This document shows, in pieces, positions 8,353-17,010 of a DNA stretch of 64,000 bases. The position numbers were made by a program, and so were the translations under genes. This stretch comes from Xanthobacter sp. NM-25. GTDB lineage: Bacteria > Pseudomonadota > Alphaproteobacteria > Rhizobiales > Xanthobacteraceae. A model generated the notes under the pieces. That model was not told the DNA's origin, ran no database searches, and saw only the letters and a list, made by a program, of their open reading frames with translations. The stretch's first letter is position 1. Each line of letters begins with the position of its first letter. The DNA lies in the NCBI RefSeq assembly GCF_022138605.1, contig NZ_JACBFS010000003.1:434001-498000 (forward strand), written 5' to 3'.

Positions 8353-8392
8353 CGCGAGCAGGTGCCAATGCCGAAGGCATCACCTGCTCGCG
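8353..8392. promoter_or_regulatory. Long interrupted hairpin between pdxH and the diguanylate cyclase gene
   Basis: CGCGAGCAGGTG (8353-8364) pairs perfectly with CACCTGCTCGCG (8381-8392). Inside, after a CCA bulge, ATGCC-GAA-GGCAT makes a second stem, giving about 17 bp in all with a GAA triloop. No T-run follows on either strand, so a classic terminator is not supported. It would sit in the pdxH 3' region or in the leader of the downstream cyclase. Confidence 0.6.
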
Positions 8393-8512
8393 CGCGGAAA
8401 CGGCGATGGTCAAGAGCTCGTCAAAGTTGCGTTGCTCCACCCTGGTTAGGACCATTGTTGCCACGAACCGTTGCCAATGCAAAGCCTCGGGGCTATCCGC
8501 GACGGTTGTGGT

Positions 8513-9154
8513 TCAGGGATACAGGCGGGTCTTGCTCCAGCGCTCCCCCGCTGCGGCACGGCGGAAGACGATGCGGTCGTGCAGCCGGAACGGGCGATCG
8601 TGCCAGAATTCGATCTGCACCGGGCGGATGCGGAAGCCGGTCCAATGGGGGGGGCGCGGCACGCTGCCGAGGGCGTATTTCGCGGTGGTGGCGGCCACCG
8701 CCGCCTCGAGCGCGAAGCGGCCTTCCAGCGGCCGCGACTGCCGGCTGGCCCAGGCGCCGATCTGCGAGAGGCGGGCCCGGCTGGCGAAATAGGCGTCGGC
8801 CTCGGCGTCGCTCACCCGCTCCACCGGGCCGCGTGCGCGCACCTGGCGATGCAGGGACTTCCAGTGCATCACCAGCGCCGCCTTGGGGGTGGCGGCCAGC
8901 TCCTGCCCTTTGGCGCTTTCCGTGTTCGTATAAAAGACGAAGCCGTCGGCATCGGCATGCTTGAGCAGCACCATGCGCACGTCCGGCAGCCCGTCGGGGT
9001 CGACGGTGGCGAGCGCCATGGCGTTGGGGTCGTTGATCTCGCTCTTCTCGGCATCGGCGAACCAGGACGCGAACAGCCGGAAAGGCTCGTCAGCGTCGGT
9101 AAAATCACCAGTTGTTAAGGGGTTCTGGGGTTCCATGGTGGTGTCCGTCGTCAT
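8513..9154 (-). CDS. pdxH: Pyridoxamine 5'-phosphate oxidase
   Basis: FMN enzyme converting pyridoxine or pyridoxamine 5'-phosphate to pyridoxal 5'-phosphate, the last step of B6 synthesis and salvage. Seen: NAMALATVDPDGLPDVRMVLLK, GFVFYTNTESAKGQEL, ALVMHWKSLHRQVR, ASRQSRPLEGR, and the C-terminal family signature (FWHDRPFRLHDRIVFRR, then WSKTRLYP). Length 213 aa is typical. ATG 9154 is taken as start; the second Met (9136) is possible because the first six residues are not conserved. The gene abuts, divergently, the lipoprotein-like frame at 9155, so the two must share a very short control region, or one true start is further in. Confidence 0.96.
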   Translation of the reverse strand: MTTDTTMEPQNPLTTGDFTDADEPFRLFASWFADAEKSEINDPNAMALATVDPDGLPDVRMVLLKHADADGFVFYTNTESAKGQELAATPKAALVMHWKSLHRQVRARGPVERVSDAEADAYFASRARLSQIGAWASRQSRPLEGRFALEAAVAATTAKYALGSVPRPPHWTGFRIRPVQIEFWHDRPFRLHDRIVFRRAAAGERWSKTRLYP

Positions 9155-9667
9155 GTGGAGCCCCTCGTGTCTCGCCGAATCCCGGTCGCCCCGCCATTCG
9201 GCGGGCCGCTTCCTTATAGGGGCACTGCGTGTGTTCGCGAAGTCCTCCGCATCGGCGTTGGCGCGATGCTGCTGGCGGCGGTCCTGTCCTGCGGCGCCTG
9301 TAGCACGGCCCCGCTCGGTGACGATGATCTGACCACCGGATCCATTACCCCGCGGGCGGCGAGCCTACGTGAGCCGCGCGGGTCGGCGCCGCGGGGAATC
9401 GCCGCTGGTGATTGGCAGCAGGCCAAGCTCGCCCTGGATCAGGCCCTGGCGTCCGGCGAGCGTGACATCAGCGTGCCGTGGGAGAATGCGCAGACCGGGG
9501 TACGCGGCACCGCGACGCCGATCGGCACCGCGCGCGCCGGCGGGTGCCGCGACTTCATGATCGCGGTGGTGGATGGCAAAACCACCGATCGCTGGGTGCA
9601 GGGCGAGGCCTGCCGCGCCGAAGGCGGCACGGTGCTCAATCAGGTGCGGGTGCTGGGCAGCGCGTGA
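9155..9667 (+). CDS. Putative lipoprotein with surface-antigen-like C-terminal domain
   Basis: Small exported protein of unknown role. Seen: a hydrophobic segment IGVGAMLLAAVLSCGACS with lipobox-like cysteines (VLSC or CGAC), then a C-terminal domain (about the last 75 residues) with a W-N-A-Q-T-G-V-R-G pattern, GTARAGGCRDF, WVQGEACRAEGG and two conserved cysteines. This resembles the 17-kDa surface antigen / RT0821 family. The frame opens at ATG 9155, directly next to the pdxH start. That gives a long arginine-containing n-region; ATG 9266 gives a very short leader without positive charge. The true start is therefore unsettled. Probably outer-membrane or periplasmic; function unknown. Confidence 0.68.
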   Translation: MEPLVSRRIPVAPPFGGPLPYRGTACVREVLRIGVGAMLLAAVLSCGACSTAPLGDDDLTTGSITPRAASLREPRGSAPRGIAAGDWQQAKLALDQALASGERDISVPWENAQTGVRGTATPIGTARAGGCRDFMIAVVDGKTTDRWVQGEACRAEGGTVLNQVRVLGSA

Positions 9668-9777
9668 CGTCGATTGTTGCGCGAACCGGGCCATGACCCC
9701 GTTGCATTTTCCGCGCCATGGACCCACATCTTGAACGCGGCTGGCCGCTTGAGCGCCGGCCGGCGAGGTGAGATTTC

Positions 9778-10737
9778 ATGCGTGATCCATACGACGTCCT
9801 CGGCGTCTCCAAGACCGCCGACGAAGCCGAGATCAAGCGCGCCTATCGGCGGCTGGCGAAAAAGCTGCACCCTGATGCCAATGTCGACGACCCCAAGGCG
9901 CAGGACAAGTTCGCGGAGCTGAACACCGCCCACGAGATCCTGGCCGACAAGGAGAAGCGCGGCCAGTACGACCGCGGCGAGATCGACGCGGAAGGCAAGC
10001 CGCGGGCGCCGGAATTCTCGGGGTTCGGTGGCGGCCGGCGGCAGGGGCCGGGCGGCTTTTCCGGTTTCGACGGCGATACGATTTTCGAGAGCTTCTCCTT
10101 TGGCCCGGAGGGCGCGCGCCGCACGGGGCGGCGCGGCGCCCAGGGGAGCGGCTTCGAGGATATCGGCGACATCTTCGGCTTCGGCCGGCAGCGGCGCAGC
10201 GCCGGCGGCGGCTTCGCGCCGCAGCCGGGCGCCGATACCGAGATCACCCTGCCGGTGAGCTTCGAGGAAGCGACCCACGGCGCCAGCAAGCGGGTGGGCC
10301 TGCCCAACGGCAAACAGCTCGACCTCAAGATCGCCGCCGGCACCCGGGAAGGCCATCGCATGCGCCTCAAGGGGCAGGGCGAGCCGAGCCCCATGGGTGG
10401 TCCGGCCGGGGATGCCTACGTCACCATCGCCTATGCGCCGCACGCGACCTTCACCCGCGACGGCGACGATCTGCGGCAGGATGTGGACGTGCCCCTGGCG
10501 GACGCGGTGCTGGGCGCCAAGGTCCGCGTGCCCACCCTGTCGGGCAGCGTGGAGCTGAAGATTCCGGCCTGGACCTCCGGCGGGCGCACCTTCCGCCTGC
10601 GCGGCAAGGGGCTGCCCACGGCGGCCGGCGGCCATGGCGACCTGCTGGTGCGGACCAATCTTGTGCTGCCGGCGAGCCATGATCCGCAGCTCGAGGAGCT
10701 GATGAAGAAGCTGCAGACGGCCGACGACAAGGCCTGA
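9778..10737 (+). CDS. Class B DnaJ (CbpA-like) co-chaperone
   Basis: Stimulates the ATPase of an Hsp70 and delivers substrate. Seen: J-domain at residues 1-70 with the HPD motif (KLHPDANVDD), a Gly/Phe/Arg-rich linker (about 75-150) containing IFESFSFG and FGFGRQRR, and two C-terminal beta domains (TEITLPVSFEEATHG to the end). The CxxCxGxG zinc finger of class A DnaJ is absent, so this is the CbpA/DnaJ2 type. Length 319 aa is usual. ATG 9778 follows a GGCGAGGTG ribosome site. No Hsp70 or GrpE gene is nearby. The gene stands alone between the lipoprotein and a MaoC hydratase. Confidence 0.95.
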   Translation: MRDPYDVLGVSKTADEAEIKRAYRRLAKKLHPDANVDDPKAQDKFAELNTAHEILADKEKRGQYDRGEIDAEGKPRAPEFSGFGGGRRQGPGGFSGFDGDTIFESFSFGPEGARRTGRRGAQGSGFEDIGDIFGFGRQRRSAGGGFAPQPGADTEITLPVSFEEATHGASKRVGLPNGKQLDLKIAAGTREGHRMRLKGQGEPSPMGGPAGDAYVTIAYAPHATFTRDGDDLRQDVDVPLADAVLGAKVRVPTLSGSVELKIPAWTSGGRTFRLRGKGLPTAAGGHGDLLVRTNLVLPASHDPQLEELMKKLQTADDKA

Positions 10738-10831
10738 GGGAACCCGGCCCGGCGGCGGGCCATGGGGGCGCTTTCCACGGCGGCGCGGGCGCACTACAGT
10801 CCGCGCCCCAATCCCGAACAATGGGGCGCCC

Positions 10832-11281
10832 ATGTTTCTTGAACTGCAGAATCTCTATTTTGAGGATCTCACCGTCGGGCGCACGGAGCGCATGTCCAAA
10901 ACGGTGTCGTCGTCCGACATCGTGGGCTTTGCCGAGCTGACCGGTGATCGCAATCCCATCCACCTGTCGCAGCATTTCGCGGCCAAGACCCCCTTCGGCG
11001 GGCGCATCGCCCATGGGCTCTATACCGCCAGCCTGATCTCGGCGGTGCTGGGCACCCGCCTGCCGGGGCCCGGGGCAGTCTATATCTCCCAGACCTTGAA
11101 CTTCCGCGCGCCGGTGCGCATCGACGACACGGTGGATGTGGAGGTGCGGGTGGTGGAGCTCATTCCCGAGCGTCTGCGCGCCCGCCTGTCCTGCATCTGC
11201 TCGGTGAAGGGCGAGGTCGTGCTCGACGGCGAAGCCTGGATCAAGGTGCCGTCGGTGAAGACACCGAAGAGCAACGCTTAG
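10832..11281 (+). CDS. MaoC-family (R)-specific enoyl-CoA hydratase
   Basis: Single hot-dog domain hydratase of the PhaJ/MaoC type; it would hydrate trans-2-enoyl-CoA to (R)-3-hydroxyacyl-CoA, feeding polyhydroxyalkanoate synthesis or fatty-acid breakdown. Seen: the hydratase-2 motif with catalytic Asp and His (LTGDRNPIHLSQHFA) followed by FGGRIAHGLYTASLIS, and VYISQTLNFRAPVRIDD. Length 149 aa is typical. The start is ATG 10832. Its neighbours, a polyphosphate kinase of the PPK2 type and DnaJ, fit a storage/stress setting, but that link is only suggestive. Substrate chain length unknown. Confidence 0.9.
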   Translation: MFLELQNLYFEDLTVGRTERMSKTVSSSDIVGFAELTGDRNPIHLSQHFAAKTPFGGRIAHGLYTASLISAVLGTRLPGPGAVYISQTLNFRAPVRIDDTVDVEVRVVELIPERLRARLSCICSVKGEVVLDGEAWIKVPSVKTPKSNA

Positions 11282-11342
11282 GTCTGACCGCCATTGGAGC
11301 CCGCGCCCCGTGTCGCGGGGACGGGTGGCAGAGGGAACGCAC

Positions 11343-12839
11343 ATGTTCGATTCCGCGAAGGTGGAGCACAAGCTGGACAAGGCGGCCTTCAAGGCGCTGG
11401 AGCCGAGCCTGCGCGAGGATCTGCTCAATGTGCAGTTCCAGCTGATCGACCAGAAGAAGCGCAGCTTGGTGGTGCTCATCCACGGCCCCGATGGGGCCGG
11501 CAAGGGTGCCGTGCTCAATCGCCTTTACGGTTGGCTCGATGTGCGCAAGCTGCAGACGCTGACCTATGAACGCCCCTGCCGGGAGGACGATGGCCACCCG
11601 CCCATGTGGAAGTACTGGCGGGGGCTGCCGCCCTCTGGCGAGATCGGCATGATGCTGGGCTCCTGGTATCACAAGCCGCTGTGTGACCGGGTGTTGGGCC
11701 GGCTTGGCCGCGGCGCCTTCGTGGCGGCGCTGGAAGACGTGCGTCGGCTGGAGGCCATGCTGCACGCCGAGGGTGTGTGCGTGCTCAAGCTGTGGCTCTA
11801 TCTCGACGCCGCCGAGGCGCGCCGGCGGCTGAAAGCGCTCAGCGAGGGCCCTTATCGGCGCCCGGTGGTGCGCGAGTGGGAGGAGCTCGACACCGCCAAG
11901 GAGCGCGAGCGCCTGGCCCGGGCCGCCGAGGATGTGGCCCGCATCACCTCCACCGATTTCGCGCCCTGGCACGTGGTGCCCGCCAGTGACGCCGACTATC
12001 GCGATGCGATGATCGGCAGCGTGCTGCTGGAGAAGCTGCGCGCCATGACCGCCAACGGCGCCAATGGCGGCGTCCACCAGCCGCCCAGCCCGACCCAGGT
12101 GCCGAAGACGCTGCCGGCCTTCTCCATCCTGTCCACCCTCGACCTGACCCGCAAGCTGGAGAAGCCGGACTACGAGGCGCAACTCGCCCATGAGCAGTCG
12201 CGCATCACCCGCGCCACCACGTCGCCGGCCTTCGCCGGGCGCGGGCTGGTGGTGGCGTTCGAGGGCAGCGACGCGGCCGGCAAAAGCTCCACCATCATGC
12301 GCCTGCGCGAGGCGCTCGATCCGCGGCACTTTCGCGTCTACCCCATCTCGGCGCCCAGCGACGAGGAGCGCGCGCGCCCCTATCTGTGGCGCTTCTGGCG
12401 CCACGTGCCGCCGCAGGGGCGCATCGCCATCTTCGACCGCTCCTGGTATGGCCGGGTGCTGGTGGAGCGGGTGGAGGATCTGGTGACGCCGGACCAGTGG
12501 GGGCGGGCCTATGGCGAGATCAATGATTTCGAGGCGCAGCTCGACCGCAGCGGCATCGTGGTGGTGAAGTTCTGGCTAGCCATCAGCGAGGATGAGCAGA
12601 TGCGGCGCTTCGCGGCGCGCGAGACGATCCCCTACAAGCGCTTCAAATTGACCCCGGAGGATTGGCGCAACCGCGAGAAGTGGCCGCTCTACGAGGCGGC
12701 GGTGACCGAGATGGTCGACCGCACCTCCACGGACCTTGCCCCATGGACCCTGGTGGAAGCGGAGGACAAGAGGTTCGCCCGGGTCAAGGTGCTGCGCACC
12801 ATCGCTGACCGTCTGGACGCCGCTTTGGCCGCCGACTGA
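11343..12839 (+). CDS. pap: Polyphosphate:AMP phosphotransferase (two fused PPK2 domains)
   Basis: Transfers phosphate from polyphosphate to AMP, giving ADP (PPK2 class II). Seen: two PPK2 modules in one 498-residue chain. Module one has LIHGPDGAGKGAVLNRLYG near residue 45 and GSWYHKPLCDR. Module two has FEGSDAAGKSSTIMRLREA near residue 305, then IFDRSWYGRVLVERVE with the lid residues, and the family C-terminus with EDWRNREKWPLYE. The second module keeps the canonical DRSWYGR while the first has the changed GSWYHKP, so the C-terminal module is probably the catalytic one, as in known members. ATG 11343 with GAGGGAAC upstream is preferred over an earlier in-frame GTG at 11310. Confidence 0.93.
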   Translation: MFDSAKVEHKLDKAAFKALEPSLREDLLNVQFQLIDQKKRSLVVLIHGPDGAGKGAVLNRLYGWLDVRKLQTLTYERPCREDDGHPPMWKYWRGLPPSGEIGMMLGSWYHKPLCDRVLGRLGRGAFVAALEDVRRLEAMLHAEGVCVLKLWLYLDAAEARRRLKALSEGPYRRPVVREWEELDTAKERERLARAAEDVARITSTDFAPWHVVPASDADYRDAMIGSVLLEKLRAMTANGANGGVHQPPSPTQVPKTLPAFSILSTLDLTRKLEKPDYEAQLAHEQSRITRATTSPAFAGRGLVVAFEGSDAAGKSSTIMRLREALDPRHFRVYPISAPSDEERARPYLWRFWRHVPPQGRIAIFDRSWYGRVLVERVEDLVTPDQWGRAYGEINDFEAQLDRSGIVVVKFWLAISEDEQMRRFAARETIPYKRFKLTPEDWRNREKWPLYEAAVTEMVDRTSTDLAPWTLVEAEDKRFARVKVLRTIADRLDAALAAD

Positions 12840-12872
12840 GCCCGGTGACCTCCGTCCCGTCGCGCCACCGCT

Positions 12873-15449
12873 TCACGCGGCGATGGCGACCCGGCCGCGG
12901 CCGGCCTCTTTGGCCTGATACATGGCGCCATCCGCGCTCTTGAGCAGATCGGCCGCGGTGCCCACCCCATTCTCCGCCACCGCCACGCCCACGCAGGCGC
13001 CGATGGAGATGATGCGGCCGCCGATCAGGAACGGCTCGTGCAGCGCGGTGAGGACCTTGTCCGCCACCGCCACCGCGCTCGCCTGATCGGTGATGATGGG
13101 CAACAGCGCCACGAATTCATCGCCGCCGAGCCGGCCCACCGTGTCCTCCCCCCGCAGGCAGGAGGTGATGCGCAAGGCCACTGCCTTCAGGAGGTCATCG
13201 CCCACCGCGTGGCCATAGCGGTCGTTGACCGGCTTGAAGCGGTCGAGGTCGATGAACAGCACCCCCACCGGCTGGCGCCGACGGGCGGCCTGGGCCAGGG
13301 ACTGTTCGACGCGATCGAGGAACAGGGTGCGGTTCGGCAGGCTGGTGAGCGCATCGAAATTGGCCTGCCGCCACAGCTCCTTTTCCTTCTCCTTGCGGGC
13401 GGTGATGTCGGAGAAGATGGCGACATAGCCCGATCGCAGGCCATTGCCGCGGACCACGGCATTGATCACCAGCCGCTCCACGAAATCGTGGCCGTCCTTG
13501 TGGCGGTTGATGATCTCCCCTTCCCACGACAGTTTGGAGTTGAGGCTTTCATAGAAGGCGCGGAAGAAGGCTTCGTCATGGGCGCCGGAGGAGAGGAATG
13601 AGGCATGCCGCCCCAGCGCCTCGGCGGCGGTGTAGCCGGTGATCTGGGTGAAGGCGCGGTTCACCGCCATCAGCCGGCCGGCGGGGTCCGTCACCATGAT
13701 GCCCTCGGTGGTGGAATCGAACACCAGCTGGCTGACCAGCAGCTTTTCTTCCTGCCGCATGATCTCGGTGATGTTGGAGAAGGCGATCACCGCGCCCTGT
13801 GAGGTGCCATCCGCCTTCGGGGGCAGGCGGCGGGAGTTGAAAGTGGCCCAGATGCGTTGGCCCTCATCGCCATCCACATAGAACAGCTCGTGGTTGAGGT
13901 CCGTGGAGAGCGCCCGCATGCTTGGCCGCTCGCTGACGTCGATCCGGCGCCCGGACGGGTCGAACAGGGGCTTCTCGCGACGCTGCAGGGATTGCGCGTC
14001 GGCAAGCAGGATCTCCAGCGCCGCGGAATTGAAGGCGTCGATCTCCCCCTTGCCGTTCACCATGACGATGCCGGCGGGCATCACCTCGAACATGGTGCGG
14101 TAGCGCTGCTCATTGGCCTTGAGGCGCTCCTCGAGCTCGAACCGGTCGGTGACGTCGTGGATGATGGAGTAAAGAACGGTCCGGCCGCTCAGCGTCACGG
14201 GGCCGGAATACACCTCCACCTTGCGGATCTCGCCGGAGGCCAGGCGGTGGGGAAACAGGAAGAAGGGCTTGTTGGCCTTCAGCGCCTCGTTCATGCAGGC
14301 CTGCACCTCGTCCGGCGGCAGGCAGTTGATCTGCGTGATCTTCATGCGCAGCAGCTGCTCGCGGCTGTAGCCATAAAAGGTGCATGCCGCTTGGTTGGCG
14401 GCCAGGATCTGGCGGGTCACCGGATCGGAAATCAGCTTGATGGAGCGGTTCTGCTCGAACAGGCCATGATACATGGCTTCCTGCGCCGACAACGCCTGGC
14501 GCTGGCGCATTGCCCGCAACACCAGCGTCGCCACCACCGCCAGCAGGCCCAGGATCAGGATCGTATTGACGAGGAAATAGCGACGGTCGGCGGCGATATT
14601 GTCGTCGATGCTGGCCAGCAGGGTGGTCTCGGAGAGGTCCACCACCACCGCCGCCTGATAGAGCGGCATGCGCGCCCAGGCGATGATGTGCTGATCCCGG
14701 CCATCCTCGCTCGGTACCACCCGCGTGCCGCTGTCGGGACTGTCATCGGTCAAGAACGGGCGATGCGCCGGCGCTTGGGCGCCGACGCGGGAGAGGCCCT
14801 GGGAACTGCTGATGAGGATGAGGCCGCTGGGGAGGCTCAGCAGCTGCGCGACGTCACCGCTGCCCAGGCCGATCTGATCCAGTTTGGATGAGAAATAACT
14901 GAGCGGCATGCGGATCACCAGCACGCCCGCCAGCTGCCCGGCGCGCCAGATGCCGCGGGCAAACGGGAGCTCCCAGGCATCCGTGCCGGGCTGCCGCTCC
15001 GGCTCGCCCACCACCATTGCCGCCAGCTCCCCTCGGGCCGCCTTCAGCTTGCGGAAATAGGACGTGGTGGCGATGTCGCGCGGCGCACCCGCCGGAGCCG
15101 AAACCACCGCGACACCATGAATATCGTAAAGCCCCACCGAGACTGGTGCCTGCAGCGGAAGCAGGCCGAGCGCGCGTCGCGCGGAGGTATCAAAGTCGTC
15201 CAGGTGGCCGAGGTGGTCCTCGACGATCTCTTCCAGGACAAAGGAGATGGCGTGGAAGGTCGCGTCGAAGGATTGGCGGACCACCTCCGAAAGTTGTTCT
15301 GCGCGCAACTCGCCCGCTGCGCGCGTGCCTTCCCTGTCCTCTTGGAACGAACGCTCCAAATGAATCCAATAACTCAAGAACAAAAGCGCGATAAGACCCG
15401 CCGCAAGGCCCAGTTTGCTTTCCGTTCTTATGTGGGGGAGGCGGATCAT
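12873..15449 (-). CDS. Membrane PAS-PAS-PAS-GGDEF diguanylate cyclase
   Basis: 858-residue c-di-GMP synthase with a periplasmic sensor. Order: TM1 (about residues 12-30), a periplasmic region of about 260 residues with a double-Cache look (VSVGLYDIHGVAVVSAPAG, TSYFRKLKAARGE), TM2 (YFLVNTILILGLLAVVATLVL), three PAS domains (ILAANQAACTFYGYSREQL; GIVMVNGKGEIDAFNSAA; GIMVTDPAGRLMAVNRAF), then GGDEF. The active motif LGGDEF is intact, with an I-site RGED five residues upstream. There is no EAL domain. The gene is convergent with pap and 33 bp from it. Together with the proteins at 6277 and 37799 it makes three c-di-GMP enzymes in this window. Confidence 0.94.
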   Translation of the reverse strand: MIRLPHIRTESKLGLAAGLIALLFLSYWIHLERSFQEDREGTRAAGELRAEQLSEVVRQSFDATFHAISFVLEEIVEDHLGHLDDFDTSARRALGLLPLQAPVSVGLYDIHGVAVVSAPAGAPRDIATTSYFRKLKAARGELAAMVVGEPERQPGTDAWELPFARGIWRAGQLAGVLVIRMPLSYFSSKLDQIGLGSGDVAQLLSLPSGLILISSSQGLSRVGAQAPAHRPFLTDDSPDSGTRVVPSEDGRDQHIIAWARMPLYQAAVVVDLSETTLLASIDDNIAADRRYFLVNTILILGLLAVVATLVLRAMRQRQALSAQEAMYHGLFEQNRSIKLISDPVTRQILAANQAACTFYGYSREQLLRMKITQINCLPPDEVQACMNEALKANKPFFLFPHRLASGEIRKVEVYSGPVTLSGRTVLYSIIHDVTDRFELEERLKANEQRYRTMFEVMPAGIVMVNGKGEIDAFNSAALEILLADAQSLQRREKPLFDPSGRRIDVSERPSMRALSTDLNHELFYVDGDEGQRIWATFNSRRLPPKADGTSQGAVIAFSNITEIMRQEEKLLVSQLVFDSTTEGIMVTDPAGRLMAVNRAFTQITGYTAAEALGRHASFLSSGAHDEAFFRAFYESLNSKLSWEGEIINRHKDGHDFVERLVINAVVRGNGLRSGYVAIFSDITARKEKEKELWRQANFDALTSLPNRTLFLDRVEQSLAQAARRRQPVGVLFIDLDRFKPVNDRYGHAVGDDLLKAVALRITSCLRGEDTVGRLGGDEFVALLPIITDQASAVAVADKVLTALHEPFLIGGRIISIGACVGVAVAENGVGTAADLLKSADGAMYQAKEAGRGRVAIAA

Positions 15450-15647
15450 TCGTGCGGGCCGTTGCTACTTTCGCGATCATAATCGAGCCATACGGCCTGC
15501 CAATAGGGGAGGCTTTCTATTTCGTTCCAGTTTGATCTTTAAAGGGCCCGCAGAGCTGCCGGAAGGGCAGCGGGGTGCGACTTCGTGTGTCGTGGCTGGC
15601 GCCTGACGGTACTCGATGGGGCACGAGATGCGGGTGGGTCGCGGTGG

Positions 15648-15722
15648 TGGCTGGGGCGCCTGGATTCGAACCAGGGAATGGCGGAATCAAAATCCGCTGC
15701 CTTACCTCTTGGCTACGCCCCA
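15648..15722 (-). tRNA. tRNA-Gln (anticodon UUG), CCA encoded
   Basis: Reads on the minus strand from TGGGGCG (acceptor 5' arm) through the anticodon loop TTTTGAT (UUG) and T-arm CTGGTTCGAATCCAG to CGCCCCA, discriminator G and an encoded CCA. All four stems pair. U1-A72 is typical of bacterial tRNA-Gln. Confidence 0.96.
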
Positions 15723-15809
15723 CCGGCGATGCGGGCGCGGACCATATCGTCCCGCATAGCTCCTGTCCAATCCCGCTGGAGAGGTCTTCAACAGAAGGTG
15801 AGGGCCCGT

Positions 15810-16604
15810 TCAGGCCCCCGAGAAGCGCGGTGCCCGCTTCTCGGCGAAGGCGAGGCGCCCTTCGCGATAATCGGCACTGGCATTGGCGCTGGTGGTGGCG
15901 CGCCGGGCCTCCGCGAGCAGCGCTCCGGCACCGCTCTCGGCCGCGCGAATCGATAGCTTGGCCGCCTTCAGGGTGAGCGGGGCGTTCTCGGCCATGCGCT
16001 GGGCGAGGCGCGCGGCGGTGGCATCGATGTCGGCGGCGGCGGCCATGACGTCCACGGCGCCGATCTCATAGGCGCGCGCCACACTCAGACGGTCGGCGGT
16101 GAAGAACAGGTGGCGGGTGCCCTGGCTGCCGAACACGCGCAGCAGCCGGCCCATGCCCCGCGGATCATAGCCGAGGCCCAGGCGGGCGGCGGGAATGGCG
16201 AAGAAGGCATCATCTGCGGCGAGGCGCAGATCGCAGCTTGCCGCCAGCGCGGCACCGGCGCCCACGCAGGCGCCATGGATCAGCGCCAGGGTCGGGCAGG
16301 CAAGCCCCTCGATGGCCGAGCAGGCGGCTTCCACCAGTTCGTCGTAGCCCTGGGCGCCGGAGGCGTCGGAGCGGGCGGAATCGAAATCGGAGATGTCGGC
16401 GCCGCCGGAGAAGGCCCGGTCGCCCTCGCCGCGCAGCACGGCCACGCGGATGTCGGTGCGGCGCTCCGCGTCATGGGCGAACCGCGCGAGGCTCTGCCAC
16501 ATGGCGGAAGAGATGGCGTTGCGGCGCTCGGGATTGGAGAGGACCAGATGCGCGATGCCGTTTTCGACGGTAATTGCGATGCTGCCTGCCAAACCCGCCT
16601 CCAT
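15810..16604 (-). CDS. Enoyl-CoA hydratase/isomerase family protein
   Basis: Crotonase-fold enzyme acting on an acyl-CoA thioester. Seen: NGIAHLVLSNPERRNAIS, the oxyanion-hole stretch GDRAFSGGADISDFD near residue 70, ALIHGACVGAGAALAASCDLRLA near residue 120, FAIPAARLGLGYDPRG, and VARAYEIGAVD. The second catalytic-type Glu of hydratases is not obvious: the position normally AGLGxEL reads GAGAALAA, and the later P.E.GL pattern reads PAARLGLGYD. So isomerase, hydrolase or decarboxylase activity is as likely as hydration. The chosen start at 16604 (MEAGLAGSIAITVENG) drops a 44-residue arginine/proline-rich upstream extension that is not family-like. Stand-alone gene just downstream of the tRNA-Gln gene; reaction unknown. 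Confidence 0.85.
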   Translation of the reverse strand: MEAGLAGSIAITVENGIAHLVLSNPERRNAISSAMWQSLARFAHDAERRTDIRVAVLRGEGDRAFSGGADISDFDSARSDASGAQGYDELVEAACSAIEGLACPTLALIHGACVGAGAALAASCDLRLAADDAFFAIPAARLGLGYDPRGMGRLLRVFGSQGTRHLFFTADRLSVARAYEIGAVDVMAAAADIDATAARLAQRMAENAPLTLKAAKLSIRAAESGAGALLAEARRATTSANASADYREGRLAFAEKRAPRFSGA

Positions 16605-17010
16605 CCTTGCGCGGCCCGGCGCGGCTGGCGCGGGCTGCCTCTGGCGTGGCGCCGGCCAATCGGTGAAGGACCGACGGTCACGCTCCAGTCGCTGGCAGCT
16701 ATGCCCGAAAAGACCGCGGAAGGCTATGGGGGCCACCGCCGCGGAGCGAGAATGATGCGACGGGAAGCGGGACGGAGCCGGAAGGCTCCGTCCCGTCCCA
16801 ACGGGCGCCGGTCAGGGCTTGGCACCCGAAGCGCATGTGCCGGAGGCATCGCATCGCATCGTTTCGCGCCCTCTTTGGCGCGTCATCTCAGGAACTTCAA
16901 GCAAAAAAGCACAGGTAACCCATGTGGTCCTGCCAATGGGTAATGGAATAATGATGTTGGAATGGCTCTAGTCGGTATTTTCCGCATTCGAGTTTTGGAA
17001 AATGTTCGGT
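16605..17010. other. Gene-free stretch of about 400 bp, AT-shifted at its right end
   Basis: No protein-like frame on either strand. The right part (about 16890-17010) is clearly poorer in GC than its surroundings and contains a 7-bp hairpin, ATTTTCC (16977-16983) with GGAAAAT (16997-17003), just past the stop of the TIGR02186 gene. It lacks a T-run, so it is at best a weak terminator. Confidence 0.6.
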
